DNA of 64,000 nt, from contig JAUYAK010000076.1 in assembly GCA_030693515.1 (NCBI GenBank), positions 102,319 through 166,318 of the forward strand, given 5' to 3'. Below, one piece after another: positions 43,417 to 51,086 of the stretch (positions within the stretch are counted from its first letter, which is position 1; every line of letters begins with the position of its first letter). The stretch is from Opitutaceae bacterium (GTDB taxonomy: Bacteria; Verrucomicrobiota; Verrucomicrobiia; Opitutales; Opitutaceae). The notes below the pieces were generated by a model. The model worked only from the letters and a program-made list of their open reading frames with translations. It searched no databases and was not told the origin of the DNA. A program made the position numbers and the translations under genes.

Positions 43417-44253
43417 TCAAGGCTGCCGTAAGAATTCAAGGGCCTTGTCCGCACCGGCGCCCTCGTGAACGACCGCCATCAGCGCGCGGGTGATCGCAGC
43501 GGGATTAGCGTGCTGGATAATGTTTCGACCATAAACGATGCCCGCAGCACCTTGGGCGATAAGTGCAGCCGTGCGCGCGAGGATTTCGTTTTCAGAGGCC
43601 TTGCCGCCGCCGCGCACAAGCACGGGAATGCCCCCGGTGGTTTCGATGACCTTGTGATACACCGAGACATCGTCGGTGGGGTCGGCCTTGATGATGTCAG
43701 CGCCCAGTTCGACGGCCTGACGCACCAGCGGTATGATTTTTTGCGGGTCGCCATCGACCATGTAGCCGCCGGCTTTCACATTAGGCTGAAACACCAGCGG
43801 CTCGATCATCAGCGGCATGCCGTAGTGGTCGCACTGCGGTTTCAACTGAAGGATGTTGCGGATGCATTGGTCGGCCACCTCGGGCTGGTCCGGAATGCGA
43901 AAGAGGTTCACGACGATGCACGCCGCATCGAGCCGCACGGCCTGAAGCACGGGCTCCTCGATGAGCCGGGAAAAGAGCGTGCGCGGCAGATCTGGGCCAT
44001 AGACATTTGCCACATCACTGCGGAGCACGAGGGCCGGTTTGGGGCGGAGGGGGAGCCGTTGCAGATGGGGCGCCTGACCCACGCTCAACTGGATCGCGTC
44101 GGGAGCGGCGGCGACGAGCGTCGCGATCGTGCGCGGCATGTTTTCGATGCCGGCGAGAAACGAGCGCTCGTTGAAGAAGCCGTGATCGATCGCAACATCG
44201 AAACAGCGCCCCGTCTTGGGATTGAACAGGCGGTTGAAGCGGGCAATTTTCAT
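43417..44253 (-). CDS. Class I aldolase of the DhnA/LacD/LsrF type
   Basis: ATG at 44253 (MKIARFNRLF); 278 residues, a TIM barrel. CFDVAIDHGFFN (residues 18-28) is the first-strand signature, LVLRSDVANVYG the third, VVNLFRI the fourth, GADIIKADPTDD (184-195) contains the Schiff-base Lys189, and VLVRGGGKASENEILART and GAAGIVYGRNIIQH form the phosphate site. Members cleave fructose-1,6-bisphosphate, tagatose-1,6-bisphosphate or AI-2-like substrates. With the PfkB kinase and NagB-like isomerase it suggests that the operon ends in triose phosphates. Follows the regulator gene after 7 bases. Confidence 0.88.
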   Translation of the reverse strand: MKIARFNRLFNPKTGRCFDVAIDHGFFNERSFLAGIENMPRTIATLVAAAPDAIQLSVGQAPHLQRLPLRPKPALVLRSDVANVYGPDLPRTLFSRLIEEPVLQAVRLDAACIVVNLFRIPDQPEVADQCIRNILQLKPQCDHYGMPLMIEPLVFQPNVKAGGYMVDGDPQKIIPLVRQAVELGADIIKADPTDDVSVYHKVIETTGGIPVLVRGGGKASENEILARTAALIAQGAAGIVYGRNIIQHANPAAITRALMAVVHEGAGADKALEFLRQP

Positions 44254-44260
44254 GAACGAA

Positions 44261-45019
44261 TTAAGCGAGCACGATTCTGACATTGGCGGCGGCGAGCTTG
44301 AGGCGCGCGTCGCGGGAAACGTCGGCATTGGTCACCAGCGAAGTGAAGGCTGCCCAGGGGGCAAAATGGACCGCGGTGGGTTGATCCCATTTCTCGGCGT
44401 CAGCCACGAGCACGCGGAGGCCCGCGCGGCGCAGGGCCTCGGCCTTCACGGCGCCCTCGTGTAGTTCGGTCGTGTAGGCTCCGGTCGCGAGGTCGAGACC
44501 CGACGCTCCGACTACGGCCGCGTCAAAGCGCAAATGAGCGAGCCACGCTTGTGCGAGAGCGCCAGTAAGCGCGAGGGAGACTTTGCGGACTTCACCCCCG
44601 ATCGCGATGACCGTGGCGCGTGCTTCGGCTCCCTGATATATGAGAGGAATTGAATTGGTGAAAATGTGCAGATCGGGTCGATCAAGCAGAAGGCGTCCGA
44701 CTTCGAGGCAAGTAGTCCCTGCATCCACGAAGACATTGCCCTCGTGCGGAAGCAGGCCAACGGCCTTGCGGGCAAGGCGAGCCTTGAGGCCCATGTGCCG
44801 CGCGGCCTTGGCGCGAAAATGGGGTTCGCCGTGAAAAAACTTGGCAGGCAGCAGGCCCCCGTGGCTGCGCGCTGCCTTGCCGGCGTCGGCCAAAAACACC
44901 GCATCGCGGCGGGCGGTCGCAGCCGAGACGTTGAAGCGCTCGGCAATTTCGGTCACGGCCACCCGCCCGTTTTCGGAGAGCAGCCGCAGAATGGCACGAT
45001 GACGTTCGTCGGTAAGCAT
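44261..45019 (-). CDS. DeoR-family transcriptional regulator
   Basis: Start at ATG 45019 because it places the DeoR helix-turn-helix at residues 5-44 (TDERHRAILRLLSENGRV, then VTEIAERFNVSAATARRDA); 252 residues. The C-terminal sugar-phosphate sensor has the expected EVGRLL, VDAGTTCLEVGRLL, GGEVRKVSLALTG and DAEKWDQPTAV stretches. Such proteins usually repress a sugar operon until a phosphorylated intermediate appears. It is the first gene of the 15-gene minus-strand operon, which it most likely controls. Its upstream DNA (45020-45180) contains an inverted pair GCACTT (45090-45095) and AAGTGC (45157-45162), a possible operator. Confidence 0.9.
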   Translation of the reverse strand: MLTDERHRAILRLLSENGRVAVTEIAERFNVSAATARRDAVFLADAGKAARSHGGLLPAKFFHGEPHFRAKAARHMGLKARLARKAVGLLPHEGNVFVDAGTTCLEVGRLLLDRPDLHIFTNSIPLIYQGAEARATVIAIGGEVRKVSLALTGALAQAWLAHLRFDAAVVGASGLDLATGAYTTELHEGAVKAEALRRAGLRVLVADAEKWDQPTAVHFAPWAAFTSLVTNADVSRDARLKLAAANVRIVLA

Positions 45020-45252
45020 GAAGGCAGCCGTAGACTGTTGGACTGGGGCAACAACCAGCAACCGCTATGCGCAAAACCGCTCATAACGTGCACTTTCACT
45101 CCGATGATAGCGATGAGCTGCAATCTATGCCGACGAATGAGCGAACCTTACCGTGCAAGTGCAAAAACCCACGCGCAGTAACCGGCTTTCAAACCTTTGG
45201 AAAGCTTTGAGCCATCATTTCCCGAACCAATCGCCGTGGAAACATTTGCTAC

Positions 45253-45372
45253 GTGGCTGTCGTTATTCTCGGCGGTCTGATCACTTCGACGCTTCTTAAT
45301 CTCGTGCTGATGCCAGCCCTTTATTTCCGCTTTGGCGGGAAGAGGGAGGTATTAACAACAACTCATCGGTAA
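45253..45372 (+). pseudogene. C-terminal fragment of a CusA/CzcA-type RND pump
   Basis: Thirty-nine codons (GTG... to TAA at 45370-45372) whose first part, [18 protein letters not shown] plus MPALYFRFG, is identical over 27 residues to positions 990-1016 of the intact pump at 56713-59799. Twelve of those codons differ synonymously, so this is the remnant of a separate, once-functional copy, not a recent partial copy. Nothing homologous to the pump lies before 45253, and no start or ribosome-binding site is present. Confidence 0.85.
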
Positions 45373-45831
45373 AACGTGAATATCTCACCGTTCGCACCCC
45401 CGCTGAACCGCGGACACATCGGCGAGACGGACCTTGCTAGCGCTGGCCGCGGTGGCAGGTCTTGCTGGTTCGAGGACGCCATGGAACGAACGCTCTGCCG
45501 GCGTGAAAAACGATGCTTGGACAACGTAGGCATCCGCGGGACTCGGCTCACTCCCGCGGCCCTCGTTCTTTGCCGCCCGCGCCTTCACAAATCGACGACG
45601 CCAAACCTCCATCCTTCCCTCGGGCCGTAAACGCATTCGCTGTCGCATCGAGGGCGTGGACACACAGCGCACAGCGACAAGGCTTCGGTTGACGCAAGAT
45701 AGCATCGGCTAAAATCGTCGAACCCAGCCCTAAGCTCTTTTTACTGCGATCGCTCGTAATGCAGGTCAGCAGCGCTGTTGGGCTTCGCCGCCCCTGCGAC
45801 AGAAGAGCCCCATATGAGACATGTGTTGGGT

Positions 45832-45963
45832 TTACAGGCTGGCCTCCCGTGGATCGTAGCCGAGGAACGCGATGATCGGAAGCATGGCCTTCTTGGTGAG
45901 CCGATAAACGCCGCGTTCCCATTTGCTGACGCTGAGCCATGTAACCCACCTATTTCCGGAGAC
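45832..45963 (-). pseudogene. Fragment of an XRE-like helix-turn-helix protein
   Basis: The minus strand reads SVSKWERG, a short spacer and TKKAMLPIIAFLGYDP, ending at TAA (45832-45834). The order W-E-R-G then a helix ending I-I-A-F-L-G-Y-D-P is that of the second half of a known type of short HTH DNA-binding domain. An in-frame stop at 45964-45966 and the missing first helices mark it as a remnant. Confidence 0.6.
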
Positions 45964-46286
45964 TTAACCATTTTTCATCACCTGCACGTCATTGCTGTAG
46001 GTCCACTAGTGCCGCTTTGAACGCCCCCGCGTCCATCCCGCCGGCAAGCCGCAGTCCGTGCTGAATTGGAGTTAGTGAAGCGAAGGAGATGACCGGCATC
46101 AGTCCAGGAGGACGCAGCGCGCTTCGCTCCCTTCACGACAGGTCAGCGCTGTCATCTGACTGTGTGTCCTCTGCCATATTCTACCCAAACACTGGCCGAA
46201 CGAAGCGAGTGAGAAATAGCGGGCGAGTTCCGTCCAAGGGAGTCGAGTAACCTGCGTCGAAGACGGCGGTCCAAAGCCAACGCGCT

Positions 46287-46892
46287 ATGAGCGAATGGAT
46301 AAAATCCGTGATCCAAGGGTTCTCGTATCCAGGCATCATCTTTTTGATGTTTCTGGAGAATGTGTTCCCGCCGATTCCTTCGGAACTGATCATGCCACTC
46401 GCTGGTTTTTTCAGCACCACCGGAGAGTTGTCACTCTTCGGCACAATTGTCGCGGGCACCGTCGGGTCAGTTTTGGGCGCGGTGCCGCTATACTATCTCG
46501 GAAAATATGCGGGCGAGGAGCGATTGCGGCGTTGGCTGGATCGCTGGGGAAAATGGGTCGGCCTATCGGCCCGCGACCTCAAGAAATCTCGCTCTTGGTT
46601 CGACCGACACGGCGCGAAAACCGTGTTGTTCTGCCGAGTTGTGCCGGGTGTGCGATCGCTCATCTCAATTCCGGCAGGCGTAGCAGGAATGCCAATTGTG
46701 CTTTTTCTGATGTTCACCACAATCGGTTCCGCAGTTTGGACCGCAATGCTCGCATGCGCGGGGCGGGCTTTAGGCGGGAATTATGATCAAGTGGAACGCG
46801 TGGTCGGCCCAATCAGCACTGCTGTGATGATCGGTATCGTTGCGGTGATTGTAGTGCGAGCGTTCCGGCAGAGGCGAACGGCGTCACGCTGA
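46287..46892 (+). CDS. DedA/VTT family inner-membrane protein
   Basis: 201 residues with about five membrane segments. Family marks: FLMFLENVFPPIPSELIMPLAGF (shown in part: ENVFPPIPSELIMPLAGF, residues 24-41), a GSVLGAVPLYYLGKYAG re-entrant segment, and FCRVVPGVRSLISIPAG (about 116-132), the F-x-R-x-x-P-x-x-R motif. DedA proteins flip undecaprenyl phosphate or phosphatidylethanolamine and are needed for envelope integrity and for resistance to cationic peptides. Placed before an ArnT-like gene, which uses the same lipid carrier, this supports a lipid-carrier recycling role. Confidence 0.92.
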   Translation: MSEWIKSVIQGFSYPGIIFLMFLENVFPPIPSELIMPLAGFFSTTGELSLFGTIVAGTVGSVLGAVPLYYLGKYAGEERLRRWLDRWGKWVGLSARDLKKSRSWFDRHGAKTVLFCRVVPGVRSLISIPAGVAGMPIVLFLMFTTIGSAVWTAMLACAGRALGGNYDQVERVVGPISTAVMIGIVAVIVVRAFRQRRTASR

Positions 46893-46979
46893 TCCGATCC
46901 AGGCGGGTGTCTCTCCGCGGGAATTTTGCGGCGCCCAGAACTCGTCCGTTACCTTTGCATGACGTTGAGATGACAGCTT

Positions 46980-46996
46980 CGTCATTTTCCTAACGG
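46980..46996 (+). promoter_or_regulatory. Putative response-regulator box upstream of the ArnT-like gene
   Basis: CGTCAT, four bases, CTAACG (then G) lies 84 bases before the ArnT-like start. The same CGTCAT-N4-CTAACG is found upstream of the LTA-synthase-like gene (51043-51059). A CATGACG word precedes both (46959-46965 and 51010-51016), making inverted pairs. The site also resembles the ATGAC...GTCAT inverted repeat used by CusR/CopR-type regulators. Confidence 0.5.
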
Positions 46997-47079
46997 TCGC
47001 GGGGCGGAAAGGGTCTTACCGGTATGACTTCTCGCGTCTGCCGCCGATTGTCGGATTTTCGAAATGCGCTACCGCGACT

Positions 47080-48942
47080 GTGTCAGTCACCGTGCGTCGT
47101 GACCGGCACGCCGGTCAGTTTTGCTTCCCTCATCGGATAATCGTGGCCTTTCATAAGAGGGAGTTGTCCGCAGCGGACGAATCGTTCCAACCGAGGCACA
47201 CTCAAGGCGTCGCTGTGCTCGCTGGCGCCTTGGTAATTCTATACTTTCTGTTCCTGGGCGCTGCGCCGTTGGCGAGCCCCGATGAAGGTCGGTATGCGGA
47301 AATCGCGCGGGAGATGGTCGCCAGTGGAGATTGGGTAACACCGCGGCTCAACGGTGTCGCATACTTTGAGAAACCACCGCTGGTCTATTGGTCAGTCGCG
47401 ATCTGCTATAAGCTGCTTGGAGCAAGTGAATGGTCGATGCGGATCACGCCGGCGCTTTTTGCGCTCGGGGGAGTGGCATTCACCTACTTCGCTGCACGAA
47501 AATTTTTCGGCCATCTCGCCGGACTGCTGGCGGGAATGGTGCTCGGTAGCTCGGCTTTCTATTTCGCGTTGGGACGTATTCTGCTCCTCGACATGGTCGT
47601 GTCGGTGCTGATTAGCAGCACGCTCTTTTTCTTCATCCTGGGAGTGCGCGAAACGCGAGCGCATCGGCGTCGCAAATTCTTCTATGGCCTTTACCTCAGC
47701 GCGGCGTTGGCGACTCTGAGCAAGGGGCTCATTGGGTTCCTGCTGCCGGGAGCCGTAATGTTCGTGTGGCTGCTGGTCTTTTGTCAGTGGCGGCGACTGC
47801 GCCCACTCTATCTTCCCAGCGGATTACTCCTGTTTCTCATTGTGACCGTGCCTTGGCACGTCTTGGCGGCGGACCGCAATCCCTCTTGGGCGCATTTCTA
47901 TTTTGTGCACGAGCACTGGGAAAGATTTACTACCACCGCTCACTCAAGGGTTCAACCATGGTGGTTTTTTCTGCCGGTGGTGCTCTTTGGACTTTTCCCA
48001 TGGGCCGGTTTTCTTGGCGCGGTGCCCGCCACCCTGAGGGGTTGGTCGCAGCGTCGGGAAAATGCGGATGTCTGGTTCTTCGTCGTCTGGGCGGGGTTCA
48101 TCTTCCTGTTCTTTAGCGCGTCGCAATCGAAACTCCCGCCCTACGTCCTTCCCGTATTTCCGCCTCTCGCCGTGCTGATGGGGGCAGGGCTCGCGCGTAG
48201 TATTTCTGAACGCGTGTCACCCTGCGTGAAAGCAGGATTTATCGTCTTTTCGTTCCTCAGCGTGCTCTTGACCGCCGCGCTCGTTTTCGTCGTGCTTCGA
48301 CCGGCGATTGCCCGAATTGATGCCGGGCAAGCTCTGGCGCTGCAGCCGTTCGCCTTCGCGATGGCAGGATCCTTGTTCGCCGGTAGCCTTTGCACTTTGT
48401 GGCTATTTCGAAAAGGACGAGTCGTGCCGGCAATTATCGGCCTGCTGACGGCGACGGGGTTGTTTTTCGCGACCCTGGCGGTGGCAGCCGAAAAAATCCA
48501 GCGCGCCGGGACACGCGAACTCGCTCGATATGTGACCGCCAGGCTGCCGCCCGACGCCCCTCTGTTTCACTACCATGATTTCTTTCACGACTTCGTTTTT
48601 TACTCCCGACGTTTCGTCGGCACGGTCGAATACCACGGCGACGAACTCGAACTGGTGAACGACCCTATCGCGAGAGGTAGCGGCCGCTTTATCGACGAGG
48701 ATGCATTCAGGAAGCGTTGGCAGAGTCCCGAACGCATCTACGTGGTGGTCCGGAAGAAGAAACTTCGCGATTTGCGGCGCGACTACGATGCGCAGTCGTT
48801 GAAGCAGAAGGAGGCGGCGCGAGGCGCGGTCCCGCTAATTGATTCGCTGCCTCTTCCTTCCGTTCTCATAGATCCTATCTCCAACTTCCACGTGGTTCGC
48901 GAAACGGCCGATCACTATCTGTTCAGCAATCGCGACAGTTAG
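47080..48942 (+). CDS. ArnT/PMT-like GT-C glycosyltransferase
   Basis: 620 residues if the GTG at 47080 is used; an in-frame GTG at 47143 would remove 21 non-conserved residues and is equally possible. About 11-12 membrane helices with the GT-C signature ASPDEGRYAEIAREM in the first external loop (acidic catalytic residue), then YFEKPPLVYW and a LSKGLIGFLLPG helix, in the order seen in ArnT. ArnT transfers 4-amino-4-deoxy-L-arabinose from undecaprenyl phosphate to lipid A. The C-terminal soluble domain of about 140 residues fits the family. Donor sugar is unproven because no ArnB, ArnC or ArnD is present nearby. Its stop codon overlaps that of the kinase gene on the other strand. Confidence 0.87.
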   Translation: MSVTVRRDRHAGQFCFPHRIIVAFHKRELSAADESFQPRHTQGVAVLAGALVILYFLFLGAAPLASPDEGRYAEIAREMVASGDWVTPRLNGVAYFEKPPLVYWSVAICYKLLGASEWSMRITPALFALGGVAFTYFAARKFFGHLAGLLAGMVLGSSAFYFALGRILLLDMVVSVLISSTLFFFILGVRETRAHRRRKFFYGLYLSAALATLSKGLIGFLLPGAVMFVWLLVFCQWRRLRPLYLPSGLLLFLIVTVPWHVLAADRNPSWAHFYFVHEHWERFTTTAHSRVQPWWFFLPVVLFGLFPWAGFLGAVPATLRGWSQRRENADVWFFVVWAGFIFLFFSASQSKLPPYVLPVFPPLAVLMGAGLARSISERVSPCVKAGFIVFSFLSVLLTAALVFVVLRPAIARIDAGQALALQPFAFAMAGSLFAGSLCTLWLFRKGRVVPAIIGLLTATGLFFATLAVAAEKIQRAGTRELARYVTARLPPDAPLFHYHDFFHDFVFYSRRFVGTVEYHGDELELVNDPIARGSGRFIDEDAFRKRWQSPERIYVVVRKKKLRDLRRDYDAQSLKQKEAARGAVPLIDSLPLPSVLIDPISNFHVVRETADHYLFSNRDS

Positions 48943-50288
48943 GATGATTGTTCCGCAAAGGCCGGAAGTGTGACGACAAACTCCGTCCACCCTGCCGGTG
49001 AGTTGGAGTTGAGCGTGAGATCGCCGCCGTGTGCGCGCGCGATCTCGCGCGACAGGCTAAGACCCAGGCCGTGACCACCACGCGTGCGGGCTGAGTCGGC
49101 GCGGAAGAAACGGCGGAATAACTGCGCGCGCGCTTCCACCGGGATTCCACTCCCGGAATTGCCGATTGTTAGGATCGCCGCGTCGGCCGTCGTCTGCAGG
49201 CGGCAGGTCACTTTGCCGTTGAGATGATTATGGCCCACCGAGTTGTCCAGGAGGTTTAGGAGCAGACGTCGGAGGTGGGCCGAATCCCCTTCGAGGTAGA
49301 CGCCGGGCACGATTTCCAGCTTGAGGGAAATCTCGCTCACGCTGGCGAGCAATTCGATGTCTTCGCACGCAGCGCTGACGAGCGCGCTAAAATCAACCCG
49401 TTCTAACATCAGATTTTTTCCGCCGGCATCGAAGCGCGCGAGCAGCAAGAGTTGTTCAGTGATCCGGTTTAACCGGCCAATTTCCTCCTGCAGGCTGACC
49501 AATTTGCGCTGCTGCGCCGTATCGATTCCCGGCGTGTGCACCAGCGCTTCAATCTCGCCGTGCATGATGGTCAGAGGCGTGCGTAATTCATGCGAAGCAT
49601 CGGCCGCAAAACGGCGCGCCTGAGCGAAGCTCCCTTCGAGCCGACCCAGCATAGCGTTGAGCACGACGGCGAGGCGCTGAATCTCATCGACCGCGCGAAA
49701 CTCAGGCACGCGGCGGCTGAGATGTTCGGCCCGGATAGTCTCAGCGGCGGTAGCCAGCTCGCGCAGCGGCCCCAGCGCCCGGCCCGCCACCCACCATCCG
49801 CCAAAGGCGGCGACGACCAACACGAGGGGTAACGAGAGGGCGTAAGCGATCAGCAGGTCGTGCACGATCTCGCGCACCTCGACCAAGTCGTAGGCAAGGA
49901 CGATCGTGGTGTTGGTGCGACGAACAGTCGTGAGGCGCCAACGCTCGCTCCCGTGCCGCGCGGTATGGAGCTTCGACTCGATCAATGCAGCACGCGTGAG
50001 GTCTTCCGGAAGATTCGGCGAACGCCGGATGAGTTCACCGCGGGCGTTAAAAATGGCGCCGGCGAGCCAAGGCTGAAATCGCAACAACTCGTCCAGCTTT
50101 CGTTCGGAAAGGGCGTTGTCGTCGAATGACGCCAAATGCTTTCCAGCCGCTTCGAGTTCCAAGTCCACGGCCTCGATTTGCTCGTGATAGAGATTCAGAT
50201 ACGTGCCGCCGGCGAAAAGTATCAGCGCCACGCCGAGCAGCGCTGAAGACCAGAGTGCGATTTTCCATCGGATGGGAAACGGCTTCAT
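48939..50288 (-). CDS. Two-component sensor histidine kinase
   Basis: 449 residues. Two membrane helices (about 9-31 and 143-168) bracket a ~110-residue periplasmic sensor. A HAMP linker follows (170-222), then a HisKA dimerisation domain with FAADASHELRTPL, the phosphorylated His being His233, and a HATPase domain (N-box LLLNLLDNSVGHN, G1 GNSGSGIP, G2 GGHGLGLSLSREIARAHGG). The sensor size and layout resemble heavy-metal and PmrB-type kinases. It overlaps the response-regulator gene by 4 bases on the same strand, so the pair is co-translated. Its stop codon overlaps that of the ArnT-like gene. Confidence 0.93.
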   Translation of the reverse strand: MKPFPIRWKIALWSSALLGVALILFAGGTYLNLYHEQIEAVDLELEAAGKHLASFDDNALSERKLDELLRFQPWLAGAIFNARGELIRRSPNLPEDLTRAALIESKLHTARHGSERWRLTTVRRTNTTIVLAYDLVEVREIVHDLLIAYALSLPLVLVVAAFGGWWVAGRALGPLRELATAAETIRAEHLSRRVPEFRAVDEIQRLAVVLNAMLGRLEGSFAQARRFAADASHELRTPLTIMHGEIEALVHTPGIDTAQQRKLVSLQEEIGRLNRITEQLLLLARFDAGGKNLMLERVDFSALVSAACEDIELLASVSEISLKLEIVPGVYLEGDSAHLRRLLLNLLDNSVGHNHLNGKVTCRLQTTADAAILTIGNSGSGIPVEARAQLFRRFFRADSARTRGGHGLGLSLSREIARAHGGDLTLNSNSPAGWTEFVVTLPAFAEQSS

Positions 50289-50962
50289 ACGTCGTCGGAT
50301 TGGAGGGAGTAGCCGACGCCGCGCGTGGTTTGGAGCAGCTTGCGGGGAAACGGATCATCGAGTTTGCGCCGTAGCCGTTGAATCGCGACATCGACGAAGT
50401 TGGTGCCGGGGTCGAATTGGTAGCCCCATACTGCCTGGCTCAGTTCCGTGCGCGTCACCACTTTGCCCGGCGACCGCAAGAGGCATTCCAGCACCGCGAA
50501 TTCGCGGTGCGTGAGCTCGATTCGCATGGCCCCACGCTTCACCTCACGGGAGGCGGCGTTGAGCGTCAGATCGGCGTAGCTCTGCACCACGAGACCGTTG
50601 CCGTTCCGACGCCGGAGCACGGCGCCGAGTCGCGCCACGAGTTCAAGCATGGCAAATGGCTTAGCCAAATAGTCGTCGGCTCCGAGGTTCAGGCCTTCCA
50701 CCCTTTCGTTTACATCGCCGCGCGCCGTGAGCAAAAGGATGGGCACGGTTTGGCGGGCTTCGCGGAGTTTGCGCAGCACGCTGAGTCCATCCCGACCCGG
50801 GAGCATGATATCGAGAATGATGGCGTCGAACGATTCATTCATCGCGCGCTCGATCGCCGAATTGCCATCGTGGCAAGTTTCCACGGCGAAGCCATGTTCC
50901 ATCAGGCCACCTTTCAGGAGAGCGGCCACCTTGATCTCATCTTCCACTACGAGCACGCGCAT
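50285..50962 (-). CDS. OmpR/CusR-type response regulator
   Basis: Start at ATG 50962, 24 codons inside the open frame, gives the standard MRVLVVEDE opening; 225 residues. The receiver has Asp8-Asp51 (ILDIMLPGRDG) with the phosphate acceptor at Asp51 and Lys in YLAKPFAM; the winged-helix DNA-binding domain is at about 125-220 (LTHREFAVLECLLRSPGKVV, shown in part, and FVDVAIQRLRRKLDD). The wording is nearest CusR/CopR/QseB regulators. It is divergent from the LTA-synthase-like gene (124 bases apart) and, with the kinase, is probably the regulator of the surrounding envelope and efflux genes. Confidence 0.93.
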   Translation of the reverse strand: MRVLVVEDEIKVAALLKGGLMEHGFAVETCHDGNSAIERAMNESFDAIILDIMLPGRDGLSVLRKLREARQTVPILLLTARGDVNERVEGLNLGADDYLAKPFAMLELVARLGAVLRRRNGNGLVVQSYADLTLNAASREVKRGAMRIELTHREFAVLECLLRSPGKVVTRTELSQAVWGYQFDPGTNFVDVAIQRLRRKLDDPFPRKLLQTTRGVGYSLQSDDV

Positions 50963-51042
50963 CGACCAACTACTATGAGGACGTGAGGGACTCGGACCAG
51001 TGCGAACTCCATGACGAAACTCCAACGGCAACATTACGGCTC

Positions 51043-51059
51043 CGTCATGATTCTAACGC
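51043..51059 (+). promoter_or_regulatory. Putative response-regulator box upstream of the LTA-synthase-like gene
   Basis: CGTCAT, GATT, CTAACG repeats the arrangement at 46980-46996. It lies in the divergent promoter region between the response-regulator and phosphotransferase genes, 27 bases before the latter's ATG. CATGACG at 51010-51016 is the exact complement of CGTCATG at 51043-51049, giving a 7-base inverted repeat with 26 bases between. Confidence 0.5.
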
Positions 51060-51086
51060 TTTCCGACATCTGGCGTCGGATACGGC

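Larger units (their letters stand above)
45020..46286. other. Decayed intergenic region
   Basis: About 1.27 kb without an intact gene. It begins with the promoter region of the minus-strand operon. It contains an RND-pump fragment (45253-45372, plus) and a helix-turn-helix fragment (45832-45963, minus). A 36-codon minus-strand frame at 45989-46099 (LTPIQHGLRLAGGMDAGAF in part) reads protein-like but I do not recognise it; it could belong to the same broken gene set. Open frames at 45376-45630, 45385-45705 and 45548-45949 show no recognisable domain. No insertion-sequence ends or target duplications were seen. Confidence 0.6.

Noticed and set aside
45376..45949. Three open frames around the RND fragment
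   Set aside because: No recognisable domains, overlapping on both strands, and in decayed DNA.
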